In this document: piece after piece, positions 24,651 through 34,798 of the stretch
How positions within the stretch are numbered: the stretch's first letter is position 1
Layout of the letters: the number at the start of each line of letters is the position of its first letter
Source: Chryseobacterium glaciei
Lineage (GTDB): Bacteria; Bacteroidota; Bacteroidia; Flavobacteriales; Weeksellaceae
DNA: 64,000 nucleotides
Assembly (NCBI RefSeq): GCF_001648155.1
Contig: NZ_CP015199.1
Location: 2,614,501 to 2,678,500 of the forward strand
Reading direction: 5' to 3'
Made by a program: the position numbers and the translations under genes
Notes under the pieces: model-generated
Database searches by the model: none
Told to the model about the DNA's origin: nothing
Seen by the model: only the letters and a program-made list of their open reading frames with translations

Positions 24651-27572
24651 ATGAGAAAAAGAATTATTACTGCCTTATTGTGTAGTTTAATTGGAGGGTC
24701 TGCTTTAGGACAATGGACTCCAACTACATTTGAGAGAAAATCGACAGAAAAATTTTCTGGGATTAAAAATTATTACAAGCTGGACATTAGTAAAATTAGA
24801 ACACAGCTTAAAGATGTTCAGGAAACAGGTAAAAATGCAAAACCTGTAGAAATTTCATTACCAACTTTAGAAGGAAAGATTGAAAAATTTGCTGTATATA
24901 GTTTTCCTGTAGTGGTTAAAGAATTAGCAGATCAATATCAATTGGGATCGTATGTTGGGGTAGGAATTAATGATCCTTCCAAATATGTGAGATTTTCTGT
25001 TTCACCTAATGATTTCCAATCAATGATTATCAAAGATGGAAGCTATGAATTTATAGAACCACAAAATACAGACAAAACAGTATATGGGATACATCCCAAA
25101 ACTGATAAAAGTAAAGAAGGCTTTTTATGTTCTACAAATGAGACTAAATTTTCAAAGCAAGAGCTAGCTGATCTTTATGAAAAAGGAAAATCATTCAGTA
25201 ACCAAACAACTGATTTTTCTAAAAATTCTGATAAGAAGTACAGAACAATGCGTTTGGCAATGTCTGTAACAGGTGAATATACACAGTTTTTTGGAGGAAC
25301 GGTTGCAGGAGCCTTAACGGCAATTAATGCAACAATGACCAGAGTAAATGGTGTTTTTGAAAAAGATTTTGCATTACATTTAAATGTACAGAGTTATCCG
25401 GGGATTATTTATACCAATCCGGCTACAGATCCATATTCACCTTCAGCACAATTGGGTAATTGGAATCTTGAATTACAAAATACGTTAACTACTAATGTTG
25501 GAAATACCAATTATGATATCGGGCATTTATTTGGAGCTTCTGGAGGAGGTGGTAATGCGGGGTGTATCGGTTGTGTATGTACAGATCCTACCACAGCAGA
25601 TCCAGAAGGAAAGGGTTCAGGAATTACTTCTCCTGCTAGCGGCGGTGCCCCACAAGGAGATAACTTTGATATCGACTATGTAGCCCACGAAATGGGACAT
25701 CAATTAGGAGCTAACCATACATTTTCCAAGTCTCTCGAAGGAACCGGTGTTAATATGGAGCCTGGTTCAGGTTCAACCATTATGGGCTATGCAGGGATCA
25801 CAGGTCCAACTACAGATGTTCAAGCTCATTCTGATGCCTATTTTCATATCGCTAGTATCAAGCAGGTTCAAGCGAATTTAATTAGTACAACTTGTGACGT
25901 AGAAACTACAATTACAAACAATCCTCCTGTAATTGCAGCTTTACCTACCTATAACATTCCTAAGGGAACGGCATTTGTGTTAACGGCTTCTGCGACTGAT
26001 GCTGAGAACGATCCAATGACATATACCTGGGAAGAGGTTGACAATGCAAGTGTTACTACAAATGCTAATAATTTAGGAACAACAACCAGTGGACCTTCAT
26101 TCAGATCTTTAACTCCTACAGTAACTCCTACAAGATATTTCCCTTTGCTATCTTCAGTACTAAATGGAGTATTGAATAATAGCGGAAATACATGGGAATC
26201 TGTTTCAATGGTTCCGAGAACAACTAAATTTGCAGTAACTGTAAGAGATAACAACGCTTCTGCTACTCAACAACAAACTCAATTTGCGGAGCAAACTATT
26301 ACTGTTGGTAATGACGGTCCATTTAAAATAAATACGACTCAAGTTTATCATAATGTATCAACTGCGGTTTTATGGGATGTAGCTAACACAGCATCAGCTC
26401 CTTATAATGTTACGAATGTAAAAGTTGACTACACAACTGATAATGGTGTGACTTGGACGTTGTTGTCTGCTTCTACTCCTAATGACGGCGCAGAAAACTT
26501 TATGTTTCCTGTAGCGCTAAACGGACAAAATATAAAGCTAAGAATCTCATCGATAGGAAATATATTTTATGCTATAAAGCAAGTACTGGTAACATCTGCA
26601 GCCAATTGTGATGGGACTGCTCCTACTGGTTTAGCTATTAGTAATATAACCACATCTGCTGCATCAGTAAATTGGAATGCTGTTGTTGGGGCAACATATC
26701 AAATTAGATATAAAAAATCCACAGACACCACTTGGCAACAAACAACTTCCACAACAAATAATGTAACTCTTAATAGTTTAGAAGAGGAAACAAAATATGA
26801 TGTACAGGTGGCAGCGGTTTGTTCTGGAACTCCGGGTGCATTTAGCTCAACAGTTCAGTTTACAACTTTATCCTCTGTGGTTTATTGTAATCTAACCTCT
26901 GGAGATTCGAATGATGAGTATATTTCAAATGTAACGTTAGCGAATGTAAATAATACTTCCGGAGCTGGTACTTATACTAATTATGGAATAGATCCTTCTA
27001 AAACAGTGAATCTGGTAAAAGGATCAACTAATAATACGGTATCAGTTACTAAAACGTGGACTGCGGATCTATATAATGAAGCAGTAAGAGTCTGGATAGA
27101 TTTTAACAGAAATGGAACTTTTGAAACAAGTGAAATGGTTATGGATTCTGCTCCAAGTCAGGTTACCCCTGTATCGGTTACCTTTACAGTTCCTAATACA
27201 TCAGTATTAAATAAAAATTTAAAAATGAGAGTCGCTCTACGCTATAATACAGTTCCGTCAGCATGTACATCATATACATATGGTGAAGTTGAGGATTATA
27301 ATGTAGTCGTTAATGATGTTTTAGCTACAAATGATATTGCTAACCCTAAAGATGATATTCAAATTTATCCTAATCCTGTAAGTGATATTTTAAATATTAC
27401 TAATGTTTCAGAAAAGACTACTTATAAAATTTATGGTGCTACAGGCCAACTTTTACAAAGTGGAAATATTAATAATAAACAAGTTAATGTGAGTTCTTTA
27501 ATAAAAGGTGCTTATGTTATAACAATACAAGATAAAAATATTTCTAAAAATAACAAGTTCATAAAGAAGTAG
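24651..27572 (+). CDS. Secreted reprolysin-like metalloprotease (T9SS cargo)
   Basis: The 973-residue protein has a signal peptide (about 1-20), a propeptide-like region to about residue 195, and a metalloprotease domain with the zinc motif HEMGHQLGANH at residues 346-356. The Met-turn candidate is GSTIMGYAGI. Ig/FnIII-type modules follow (FnIII at about 645-745), then a GEVED domain (YCNLTSGDSNDEYIS ... YGEVEDYNVVV) and a C-terminal type IX sorting domain (IQIYPNPVSDIL to the end). It is therefore predicted to be exported through T9SS and anchored or released. Substrate unknown. The next gene is a close paralog. Confidence 0.9.
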   Translation: MRKRIITALLCSLIGGSALGQWTPTTFERKSTEKFSGIKNYYKLDISKIRTQLKDVQETGKNAKPVEISLPTLEGKIEKFAVYSFPVVVKELADQYQLGSYVGVGINDPSKYVRFSVSPNDFQSMIIKDGSYEFIEPQNTDKTVYGIHPKTDKSKEGFLCSTNETKFSKQELADLYEKGKSFSNQTTDFSKNSDKKYRTMRLAMSVTGEYTQFFGGTVAGALTAINATMTRVNGVFEKDFALHLNVQSYPGIIYTNPATDPYSPSAQLGNWNLELQNTLTTNVGNTNYDIGHLFGASGGGGNAGCIGCVCTDPTTADPEGKGSGITSPASGGAPQGDNFDIDYVAHEMGHQLGANHTFSKSLEGTGVNMEPGSGSTIMGYAGITGPTTDVQAHSDAYFHIASIKQVQANLISTTCDVETTITNNPPVIAALPTYNIPKGTAFVLTASATDAENDPMTYTWEEVDNASVTTNANNLGTTTSGPSFRSLTPTVTPTRYFPLLSSVLNGVLNNSGNTWESVSMVPRTTKFAVTVRDNNASATQQQTQFAEQTITVGNDGPFKINTTQVYHNVSTAVLWDVANTASAPYNVTNVKVDYTTDNGVTWTLLSASTPNDGAENFMFPVALNGQNIKLRISSIGNIFYAIKQVLVTSAANCDGTAPTGLAISNITTSAASVNWNAVVGATYQIRYKKSTDTTWQQTTSTTNNVTLNSLEEETKYDVQVAAVCSGTPGAFSSTVQFTTLSSVVYCNLTSGDSNDEYISNVTLANVNNTSGAGTYTNYGIDPSKTVNLVKGSTNNTVSVTKTWTADLYNEAVRVWIDFNRNGTFETSEMVMDSAPSQVTPVSVTFTVPNTSVLNKNLKMRVALRYNTVPSACTSYTYGEVEDYNVVVNDVLATNDIANPKDDIQIYPNPVSDILNITNVSEKTTYKIYGATGQLLQSGNINNKQVNVSSLIKGAYVITIQDKNISKNNKFIKK

Positions 27573-27605
27573 TAAAAAACATAAAAATATAGTTTTTAGT
27601 GTGTA

Positions 27606-27640
27606 AAACAGACTCCAAGAATGCTTGGAGTTTGTTTTTT
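27606..27640 (+). terminator. Terminator after the first metalloprotease gene
   Basis: The stem AAACAGACTCCAAG/CTTGGAGTTTGTTT (one mismatch, loop AATG) is followed by a T-run. Confidence 0.85.
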
Positions 27641-27718
27641 TTACAAGTAGCTGCGATGTTTCTTTGTGTTTTTATTATATTATTGTTTTATTTTTAGGGA
27701 TAATAAATGGAAAATAGC

Positions 27719-27726
27719 TATATTTG
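27719..27726 (+). promoter_or_regulatory. -7 element of the second metalloprotease gene
   Basis: TATATTTG matches TAnnTTTG, 24 bases upstream of the start at 27750. Confidence 0.6.
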
Positions 27727-27749
27727 GCGGAAAATATAATTAAAAATTT

Positions 27750-30728
27750 ATGAAAAAACTACTTACTATTTTATTTTGTAGTTTGGTTGGTGGCTCTGCC
27801 TTTGCGCAATGGACGCCGACTACATACAAGAGAGGTACAGAAATAAAGTACGCTCTTGTTAACTACTATAAGCTAGATATTAATGCAATTAAAGAAAAGC
27901 TTAAAAATGCTCAGGAGTCAGGTCCTAATGCAAAGGCTGTAGAAATTTCTTTACCAACTTTAAATGGTAAAATTGAAAAATTTGCAGTATATAGCTCTCC
28001 GGTTGTTGTAAAATCTCTTGCAGACAAATATCAACTAGGATCTTATGTTGGTGTTGGAATTGATGATGCCTCTAAGTACCTAAGATTCTCTTTATCAGGT
28101 AATGATTTCCAATCTATGGTAATAAATGATGGGAATTATGAATTTATTGAACCGCAAAATGCAGATAAAACTGTATATGCTGTTCATCCTAAAACTAATA
28201 AAACAGAAGGAACAGGAAAAGGTTTCTTTTGTAGTACAACAGAAAACCCAGCTGAGGTAGCTCAGATTAATCAGATGTTGGAGCAAGGTAAATCATTTGC
28301 AAACCAACCAACTGATTTCTCAAAAATGTCTGATAAGAAATTCAGAACGATGAGGTTGGTTATGTCGGTTACTGGTGAATATACTCAGAAATTTGGAGGT
28401 ACTGTTGCTGGTGCTTTAACGCAGATTAATGCGACAATGACAAGAGTAAACGGTGTTTTCGAAAAAGATTTTGCTTTACGTCTTATTTTACAGGATTTTC
28501 CAAATGTAATTTTTACGAACAGCTCAACAGATCCATATTCAATCCCTTCAGTTGGAACAGCTTCAGCTAATGCAAGTAATGCTAATGGTTGGAATGTTCA
28601 GCTTCAGCAAACATTGAGTGTGAATGTTGGAAGTGCTAACTATGATATCGGACACCTTTTAGGTGATTCTGGTGGTGGTGGAAATGCAGGATGTATCGGA
28701 TGTGTTTGTATAGATCCTACAGGAACACCTGCTACTTCTCTTTCTAAGCAAAAAGGTTCTGGATTTACATCTCCTGGAGATGGTATTCCTCAAGGTGATA
28801 ACTTTGATATTGACTATGTAGCTCACGAAATGGGTCACCAGTTAGGAGGTAATCACACATTCTCTCACGCTCTTGAGGGAGCAGGTGTAAATGTAGAGCC
28901 AGGTTCTGGAACTACAATTATGGGATATGCTGGTATTACAGGTACTACAACTGATGTTCAGGCGCATTCTGATGCTTATTTTCATAAAGTAAGTATTTCT
29001 CAGATTCAAGCTAACTTAATCAGCAAAACTTGTGATATAGAAACTTCTATCTCAAACAATGCACCGGTAATTACTCCTTTAGCTGCTTATAGCATTCCAA
29101 AAGGAACTGCATTCGTATTAACAGCTGCTGCTACTGATGCAGAAAACAACCCATTAACTTATACATGGGAAGAAGTTGACAATGCAAGTGTTTTAATTAA
29201 TAAAACTAATTTAGGTACTACTACAACAGGTGCTTCATTTAGATCATTTACACCTACTGCGAGCCCAACAAGATATTTCCCTAAATTATCTTCTGTATTA
29301 GCAGGAGTTTTAGATAACTCAAATAATGGATGGGAGTCTGTTTCTATGGTTCCTAGAACAACTAATTTTACTGTAACAGTAAGAGATAATAACCCTGATC
29401 CGGCTCAACAGCAGAGTCAATTTGCACAGCAGACAATTACTGTAGGTAATGATGGACCATTTAAAGTTAATACTCAATATGCTAACGTAAACGTTGCAAC
29501 TCCAATTGAGTGGGATGTAGCAAATACTACAGCTGCACCTTACAGTGTTGCTAATGTTAAAATTGACTATACAACAGACAACGGAACAACTTGGACTGTA
29601 CTTTCTGCTTCAACAGCTAATGATGGTGCAGAATCATTTACTTTCCCTACTTCATTGAACGGACAAGTAATTAAACTTAGAGTTTCTTCAATCGGAAACG
29701 TATTCTATGCAGTGAAATCAGTAACTGTAGTAGCTTTCGCTCCATGTGATGGTACTGCTCCAGTGGGGATCACTACAAGTAATATTACTGCTTATGGTGC
29801 TACTGTAAGCTGGACGCCAATTTCAGGAGCAACTTATATGATTCGTTATAGAAAAGTAGGTCAAACTGCTTGGATAGCAACAACATCTACTTCTCCTACT
29901 GTAACGTTAGCTGGTCTTACAGATGCTACATCTTATGAAATTCAGATAGCGGCTGTTTGTTCTGGAACTCCTGGTGCTTATTCAGCTTCAGTAAATTTCA
30001 CAACTTCATCAATATCTTATTGTGCTGCTGCATCAGTTACTGCTGCGAATCTATTTATTTCAAATGTAACGGTTGCGAATCTTAATAATACTTCAACTGG
30101 AGCTATTTATACAAACTTTACAACAAACCCTGCTCTTCAGGTTAATCTTGTAAAAGGAGTTAGTAACACGATGACTATTACGGCAAATGTTGCTGCTTAT
30201 AACCTTGCAATGGTATTTATCGATTATAACAGAGATGGTACTTTTGATGCTTCTGAAAGAGTAATGAACTTCCCTGTAACGAATGTTGCTTCATTCACAG
30301 GATCATTTACAGTTCCAAGTACTGCTATCGAAGGACAGACATTAAGAATGAGAGTTCTTTTTGGTTTTGCCGGACAAGCTAACCTTGGATTAAACGGACC
30401 TGCAACTTGGGTTTGTGGAACTAATTACAATGACGGTGAAGTTGAAGATTACAACGTTGTTGTAGCTTCTACATTAGGTACAAGCGATGTTGCTAATCCG
30501 AAAGACGGTATTCAGATTTATCCTAACCCGGTAAGTGATATCTTAAACGTAACTAAAGTTTCTGACAAAGCTGCTTTCAAAATTTACAGTGCTGCTGGTC
30601 AGTTAGTAAATAGCGGAAATATCAACTCAGGAAAAATCAACGTTTCTGAATTAGTAAAAGGAGGATATGTAATTACAATTGAAGAAAAAGGAAAAGATTT
30701 ATTCAAATCCAAATTCATTAAAAAGTAA
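27750..30728 (+). CDS. Second reprolysin-like metalloprotease (T9SS cargo)
   Basis: A 992-residue paralog of the preceding gene with the same architecture: signal peptide, propeptide, zinc motif HEMGHQLGGNH at residues 359-369, Met-turn candidate TTIMGYAGI, Ig-like and FnIII modules, GEVED domain (NDGEVEDYNVVV) and a T9SS sorting tail (IQIYPNPVSDIL). Both copies keep the full zinc site, so both are probably active. Its codons are less AT-rich than those of the first copy, which hints at higher expression. A separate promoter (27719-27726) and terminators on both sides make it an independent unit. Confidence 0.9.
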   Translation: MKKLLTILFCSLVGGSAFAQWTPTTYKRGTEIKYALVNYYKLDINAIKEKLKNAQESGPNAKAVEISLPTLNGKIEKFAVYSSPVVVKSLADKYQLGSYVGVGIDDASKYLRFSLSGNDFQSMVINDGNYEFIEPQNADKTVYAVHPKTNKTEGTGKGFFCSTTENPAEVAQINQMLEQGKSFANQPTDFSKMSDKKFRTMRLVMSVTGEYTQKFGGTVAGALTQINATMTRVNGVFEKDFALRLILQDFPNVIFTNSSTDPYSIPSVGTASANASNANGWNVQLQQTLSVNVGSANYDIGHLLGDSGGGGNAGCIGCVCIDPTGTPATSLSKQKGSGFTSPGDGIPQGDNFDIDYVAHEMGHQLGGNHTFSHALEGAGVNVEPGSGTTIMGYAGITGTTTDVQAHSDAYFHKVSISQIQANLISKTCDIETSISNNAPVITPLAAYSIPKGTAFVLTAAATDAENNPLTYTWEEVDNASVLINKTNLGTTTTGASFRSFTPTASPTRYFPKLSSVLAGVLDNSNNGWESVSMVPRTTNFTVTVRDNNPDPAQQQSQFAQQTITVGNDGPFKVNTQYANVNVATPIEWDVANTTAAPYSVANVKIDYTTDNGTTWTVLSASTANDGAESFTFPTSLNGQVIKLRVSSIGNVFYAVKSVTVVAFAPCDGTAPVGITTSNITAYGATVSWTPISGATYMIRYRKVGQTAWIATTSTSPTVTLAGLTDATSYEIQIAAVCSGTPGAYSASVNFTTSSISYCAAASVTAANLFISNVTVANLNNTSTGAIYTNFTTNPALQVNLVKGVSNTMTITANVAAYNLAMVFIDYNRDGTFDASERVMNFPVTNVASFTGSFTVPSTAIEGQTLRMRVLFGFAGQANLGLNGPATWVCGTNYNDGEVEDYNVVVASTLGTSDVANPKDGIQIYPNPVSDILNVTKVSDKAAFKIYSAAGQLVNSGNINSGKINVSELVKGGYVITIEEKGKDLFKSKFIKK

Positions 30729-30749
30729 TAGAACTTTCATAACAATAAT

Positions 30750-30784
30750 AAATCCTCAGGTTTTGCCTGAGGATTTTTTTATTA
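30750..30784 (+). terminator. Terminator after the second metalloprotease gene
   Basis: A perfect stem AATCCTCAGG/CCTGAGGATT with loop TTTTG is followed by a T-run. Confidence 0.88.
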
Positions 30785-30861
30785 TTAATATATAAGCTAT
30801 GTTATTATGAGGTTTCCGTAAAAAAAATATTTCAATTGGCAAATTAATAACAAAAAATCAT

Positions 30862-30869
30862 TAGATTTG
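30862..30869 (+). promoter_or_regulatory. -7 element upstream of the small secreted peptide
   Basis: TAGATTTG matches TAnnTTTG, 27 bases upstream of the ATG at 30896. Confidence 0.55.
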
Positions 30870-30895
30870 TTTAATTAATATAATATAGAGAACAT

Positions 30896-31051
30896 ATGAA
30901 GAAAACCTTTACTTTTTTAATTCTTTTTCTGGCTCTGATAAATATAGGTTTTGCAACGCAATCCTATGAACAGGCAACAACATTGCCTTGCAGCCAAGTG
31001 AACAGTAATAATACTATTACAAATAATCCCCCTGTTGAAAGCGGATATTGA
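30896..31051 (+). CDS. Small secreted peptide, 51 residues
   Basis: The ORF opens MKKTFTFLILFLALINIGFA, a clear signal peptide. The mature part is about 30 residues, polar and Asn/Thr-rich, with a single Cys and a proline pair (NNPPVESGY end). I recognise no family. A -7 element stands 27 bases upstream. It lies between the second metalloprotease and the adhesin and may be co-expressed with the latter, whose start is 75 bases on. The signal peptide and promoter make it more credible than a chance ORF. Confidence 0.6.
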   Translation: MKKTFTFLILFLALINIGFATQSYEQATTLPCSQVNSNNTITNNPPVESGY

Positions 31052-31125
31052 ATTCTTAATTATTAAGAATATAAAAGTTATAAATGAATGTATTATGAAT
31101 TTATTTTTTTAAAACAATTTGACTT

Positions 31126-34100
31126 ATGAGAAAATTTTATCTTTTATTTTTATTTTTTCTGTCATTTTTGGGATTGAAAGCTCAGTACTGTACTCCAACG
31201 GCGGGTGGATCAAGTACGACCTATTATTTAAAAACAATCTCCCTATCTGATCAGAATAGTATTAATTATACAGCAACAGCATACCAAGCTTATGTTAATA
31301 ATTCGGCCCAGGCAGTAAATACATCTCCGGGTGGAACTATACTTCTAAACTTGGCTACCAGTTCAAGTACGGCAAAATATTATGTGTACATAGATTGGAA
31401 TAATGATCTTGACTTTAACGATGCTGGTGAAAACCCTATTGCTACTACAACGTATGCAGCTACTTATACCGGAAATATAACTGTTCCGGCTGCACAGGCT
31501 TATGGCTCTTACAGAGTAAGAATAGAGAATGGCTATATAACACCTGCTACTCCTATTACTGCATGTGGACCTAATGCCTGGGGAAACTTTGTAGATTTTA
31601 CAATTCAGGTGGGAGCTCCTCCAACTTGTATTGTTCCTACAGCATTAGTATCATCAAATATTTTAGCTAATGCTGCAACCTTGTCTTGGACTGCTTCGGT
31701 GACGACTCCGGCAAATGGTTACGAATATTATATGAATACAACGGGTGTTCCTCCTACTGGTGCAACTGCGGGAACAGCAGTTCCTACAGGAACTTCAGTT
31801 ACGGTAGGTAGCCTTGCAGCTAATACTACTTATTATTGGTGGGTTCGAGCAATTTGTTCTTCTACAGATAAGAGTTTCTGGGCTGCGGGAACACCTTTTA
31901 AGACACTTTGTACGGCAATTACAACTCTTCCTTGGACTGAAAATTTTGACACTCTAACTCCAATAGGATCAGGTATTGTACCAAGTTGTTGGAAACAAGT
32001 AACTGGTACTTATGCTTGGGCTTCTGCAAATACGGGCACTACAACATTTAATGCGCCAAAATCTGCACCGAATTATATGAGTATTCAATACGGTAATACC
32101 ACTGCCAGCCAACTTTGGACACCGGGCTTTGCTTTGACAGCAGGTACAGCGTATGAATATTCTTTCTATTATAATACGGGAGGTACAACAAGTTCTTATA
32201 TAGGATTTACAGGTAATGCATTAGTGAATACTTCACAGTCTGCTACAGGAGCAACAACTTTAGGAGCATTCATTACAGCAACACAAGGAACAAATGGATA
32301 TGTATTGTATAAAGTATATTATACGCCTACAGTTTCTGGTACATATAATTTCGGAGTAAGCGTTAGTGCTACAAGTGCTCCTTGGTATTTAGGTGTGGAC
32401 GATTTCAAAGTAAGAGTTGCACCAACATGTCTGGATCCACAAGGTTTAGCAGTAGTGAACACTACAACTTCAAGTACTACAATACAATGGACGGTACCGG
32501 CTCCGGCACCTGCAGGTGGTTATGATGTTTATTATACTACAAGTGCTGCAACTCCTGCTCCAACTGTTACTCCTCAATACACTGGAGTTACAGGGCCAAC
32601 TCAATTAATCTCCGGATTAGCTGCAAGTACAACTTACTACATTTGGGTAAGAGCGAGATGTAGCTCAACTGATATTGGTGATTGGACAGGTCCTCTTTCG
32701 GTTTACACTAATTATTGTGTTCCTACAGGAGGTTCATCTTCAACAACATATTATTTGAAGAATATTACAACTACAGGAGGATTTACCAATCTTGCTTATA
32801 CTGCTTCTACATATAGTGCATATGTGAACAATTCTGCAACAAGTTTCTCTGCATTGCCGGGAACTACTGTAGATGTTAGCATGACTACTGGAACAAGTTC
32901 ATACTATTATTATTTATGGATAGACTGGAATAACGATATGGTGTTTGATCCTTTAACGGAAACGGTTTATGCTTCGACTACTTATGTTCCGACAGCAACA
33001 ACAACAATTAACACAGCAGGTCGCCCTGCAGGTTCTTATAGAGCGAGATTTGCAACATCATTTAGTGGAGCAATCACACCTTGCGGATCAGCTCCTTATG
33101 GTAATTATGTAGACTATACTTTTATTATTAAACCTTGTTCTACAACGGCACCAACAAATGTTTATGTAGACACAATTAGCCATATTTCTGCAACGGTACA
33201 TTGGACTCAATCTACTAATAACCTTAACTATAAAGTATATTGGAGAGAAGTAGGAACTGCCGGATGGCCAAATTCATCTGCATTATTAGCGCCACCTACA
33301 AACAGCTTTGTTATTCCAACAGGTTTACAGCCTGCTAAAAATTACGAAGCAATAGTAGTTGCTGTTTGTAATACGACTGAAGGAACTGCTACTCCTGTAG
33401 CATTTGCAACAAAATGTGATCCTACTCCTCCGAATGTTACGGTAAGTAATATCACAACAACTTCGGCATTGATAACATGGGCTCCTTTAGCTGCAAGTTC
33501 TACTTATGTAATGAGATACAGAATCGTAGGAAGCGGTGCTACAGGATGGAGCGCTAATATACCTTTACCGGTAGCTCCAGCAAATACTTATACTCTTGCT
33601 AATTTAAATGTATATACTTCGTATGAAGTTCAGATAGCAAATATTTGTAATGGTACTACACTTGTTAATCCGTGGTCTAATCCTAAAGTATTTACTACTG
33701 ATAGAACTTGCGTATTGCCTCCTCCGGGATTAACGATTACAAATCTTACTCCTACTTCAGCAGTTGTGGTTTGGGATCCGTTCCCGGGAGCAACTTATAT
33801 CTTAAGATATAGAAAAGTAGGTATTCCGAGCTGGACAAACGTACCGGTTTCAATAAATACTCTTACGTTAACAGGATTATTAGAATTAACTAAATATGAA
33901 ATGCAGGTTGTAAATGTATGTTCAGGTACGCCGGGTACTTACACTCAACCATACTTCTTTACGACACCTACGGTAACTTATTGCCCAATGTCTTCAGGAA
34001 GTGCAGCTAATGAATTTATTTCAAAAGTAACGGTGAAGCCAAATGGTAAACCAGTAATGGAAAGCATCTCAGTAGGATCTACTTATACAGATTACACAGG

Positions 34101-34689
34101 TGTTCCGGCTAGATTCATAGAATTAATTCAAGGATCTACAGGAAACCAAATTACGATTGAAAAATCTTGGTTAGGTACTAATAATGAAGAAGGTGTTGCT
34201 GTTTGGATCGATTTCGACAGAAACGGATACTTCGACATTAACGAAAGAATCATTGCTTCACCTCCTAGTACAACAACTCCTGTTACAGGAACGTTTAATG
34301 TACCTGCAGATGCATTCATCAGCTTAACAGATTACAAATATGTAGTGATGAGAGTAGCATTGCAAAAAGATGGTATCCCAGTAAACTGTACAAGTTTTGC
34401 AAATGGAGAAGTTGAAGATTACACAGTGAGAATTTCAAAAACTCCTGTTCCTAATGCAACGAACCAGACTGAAATAATGATTTACCCTAACCCGGTAAAA
34501 ACTACATTGAATGTGAAGAATACAAGTCCTAGATCTAATTATAAGATCTATAACGCAGCAGGACAAGTAGTATCAGCGGGAATTATCTTAAACAACAAGA
34601 TCAATGTTAGTAATTTGATCAACGGAGTTTATGTAATAGATATCGATGATGTTAAGGGTACTGCCCAAAAGAAATTCATCAAAGAATAA
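31126..34689 (+). CDS. Large GEVED/fibronectin type III surface protein (T9SS cargo)
   Basis: The 1187-residue protein has a signal peptide (about 1-19). I read the modules, in order, as GEVED-like 1 (about 20-165), FnIII (about 170-260), a jelly-roll 'choice-of-anchor' type domain (TLPWTENFDTL ... WYLGVDDFKV, about 265-430), FnIII, GEVED-like 2 (about 525-670), three FnIII repeats (about 675-945), GEVED 3 (GEVEDYTVRI) and a T9SS sorting tail (IMIYPNPVKTTLNV). Aromatic- and Thr-rich beta modules suggest an adhesin or scaffold. No catalytic motif is seen. It follows the two metalloproteases, which share its C-terminal modules. Confidence 0.88.
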   Translation: MRKFYLLFLFFLSFLGLKAQYCTPTAGGSSTTYYLKTISLSDQNSINYTATAYQAYVNNSAQAVNTSPGGTILLNLATSSSTAKYYVYIDWNNDLDFNDAGENPIATTTYAATYTGNITVPAAQAYGSYRVRIENGYITPATPITACGPNAWGNFVDFTIQVGAPPTCIVPTALVSSNILANAATLSWTASVTTPANGYEYYMNTTGVPPTGATAGTAVPTGTSVTVGSLAANTTYYWWVRAICSSTDKSFWAAGTPFKTLCTAITTLPWTENFDTLTPIGSGIVPSCWKQVTGTYAWASANTGTTTFNAPKSAPNYMSIQYGNTTASQLWTPGFALTAGTAYEYSFYYNTGGTTSSYIGFTGNALVNTSQSATGATTLGAFITATQGTNGYVLYKVYYTPTVSGTYNFGVSVSATSAPWYLGVDDFKVRVAPTCLDPQGLAVVNTTTSSTTIQWTVPAPAPAGGYDVYYTTSAATPAPTVTPQYTGVTGPTQLISGLAASTTYYIWVRARCSSTDIGDWTGPLSVYTNYCVPTGGSSSTTYYLKNITTTGGFTNLAYTASTYSAYVNNSATSFSALPGTTVDVSMTTGTSSYYYYLWIDWNNDMVFDPLTETVYASTTYVPTATTTINTAGRPAGSYRARFATSFSGAITPCGSAPYGNYVDYTFIIKPCSTTAPTNVYVDTISHISATVHWTQSTNNLNYKVYWREVGTAGWPNSSALLAPPTNSFVIPTGLQPAKNYEAIVVAVCNTTEGTATPVAFATKCDPTPPNVTVSNITTTSALITWAPLAASSTYVMRYRIVGSGATGWSANIPLPVAPANTYTLANLNVYTSYEVQIANICNGTTLVNPWSNPKVFTTDRTCVLPPPGLTITNLTPTSAVVVWDPFPGATYILRYRKVGIPSWTNVPVSINTLTLTGLLELTKYEMQVVNVCSGTPGTYTQPYFFTTPTVTYCPMSSGSAANEFISKVTVKPNGKPVMESISVGSTYTDYTGVPARFIELIQGSTGNQITIEKSWLGTNNEEGVAVWIDFDRNGYFDINERIIASPPSTTTPVTGTFNVPADAFISLTDYKYVVMRVALQKDGIPVNCTSFANGEVEDYTVRISKTPVPNATNQTEIMIYPNPVKTTLNVKNTSPRSNYKIYNAAGQVVSAGIILNNKINVSNLINGVYVIDIDDVKGTAQKKFIKE

Positions 34690-34711
34690 TAGTAAATTAT
34701 CTTTAAAATAG

Positions 34712-34746
34712 AATAAGCTCTCAGAAATGGGAGCTTATTTTTTTTA
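34712..34746 (+). terminator. Terminator after the GEVED adhesin
   Basis: The stem AATAAGCTCTC/GGGAGCTTATT (one pair G-T) with loop AGAAAT is followed by a long T-run. Confidence 0.82.
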
Positions 34747-34761
34747 TTAAAATCAGGTCAA

Positions 34762-34796
34762 CAAAAAACTCGCTAAATTTTTCTAACGAGTTTTTA
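34762..34796 (-). terminator. Terminator after coaE
   Basis: A stem AAAAACTCG/CGAGTTTTT encloses a 14-base loop. On the minus strand it is followed by a T-run. Confidence 0.7.
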
Positions 34797-34798
34797 TT

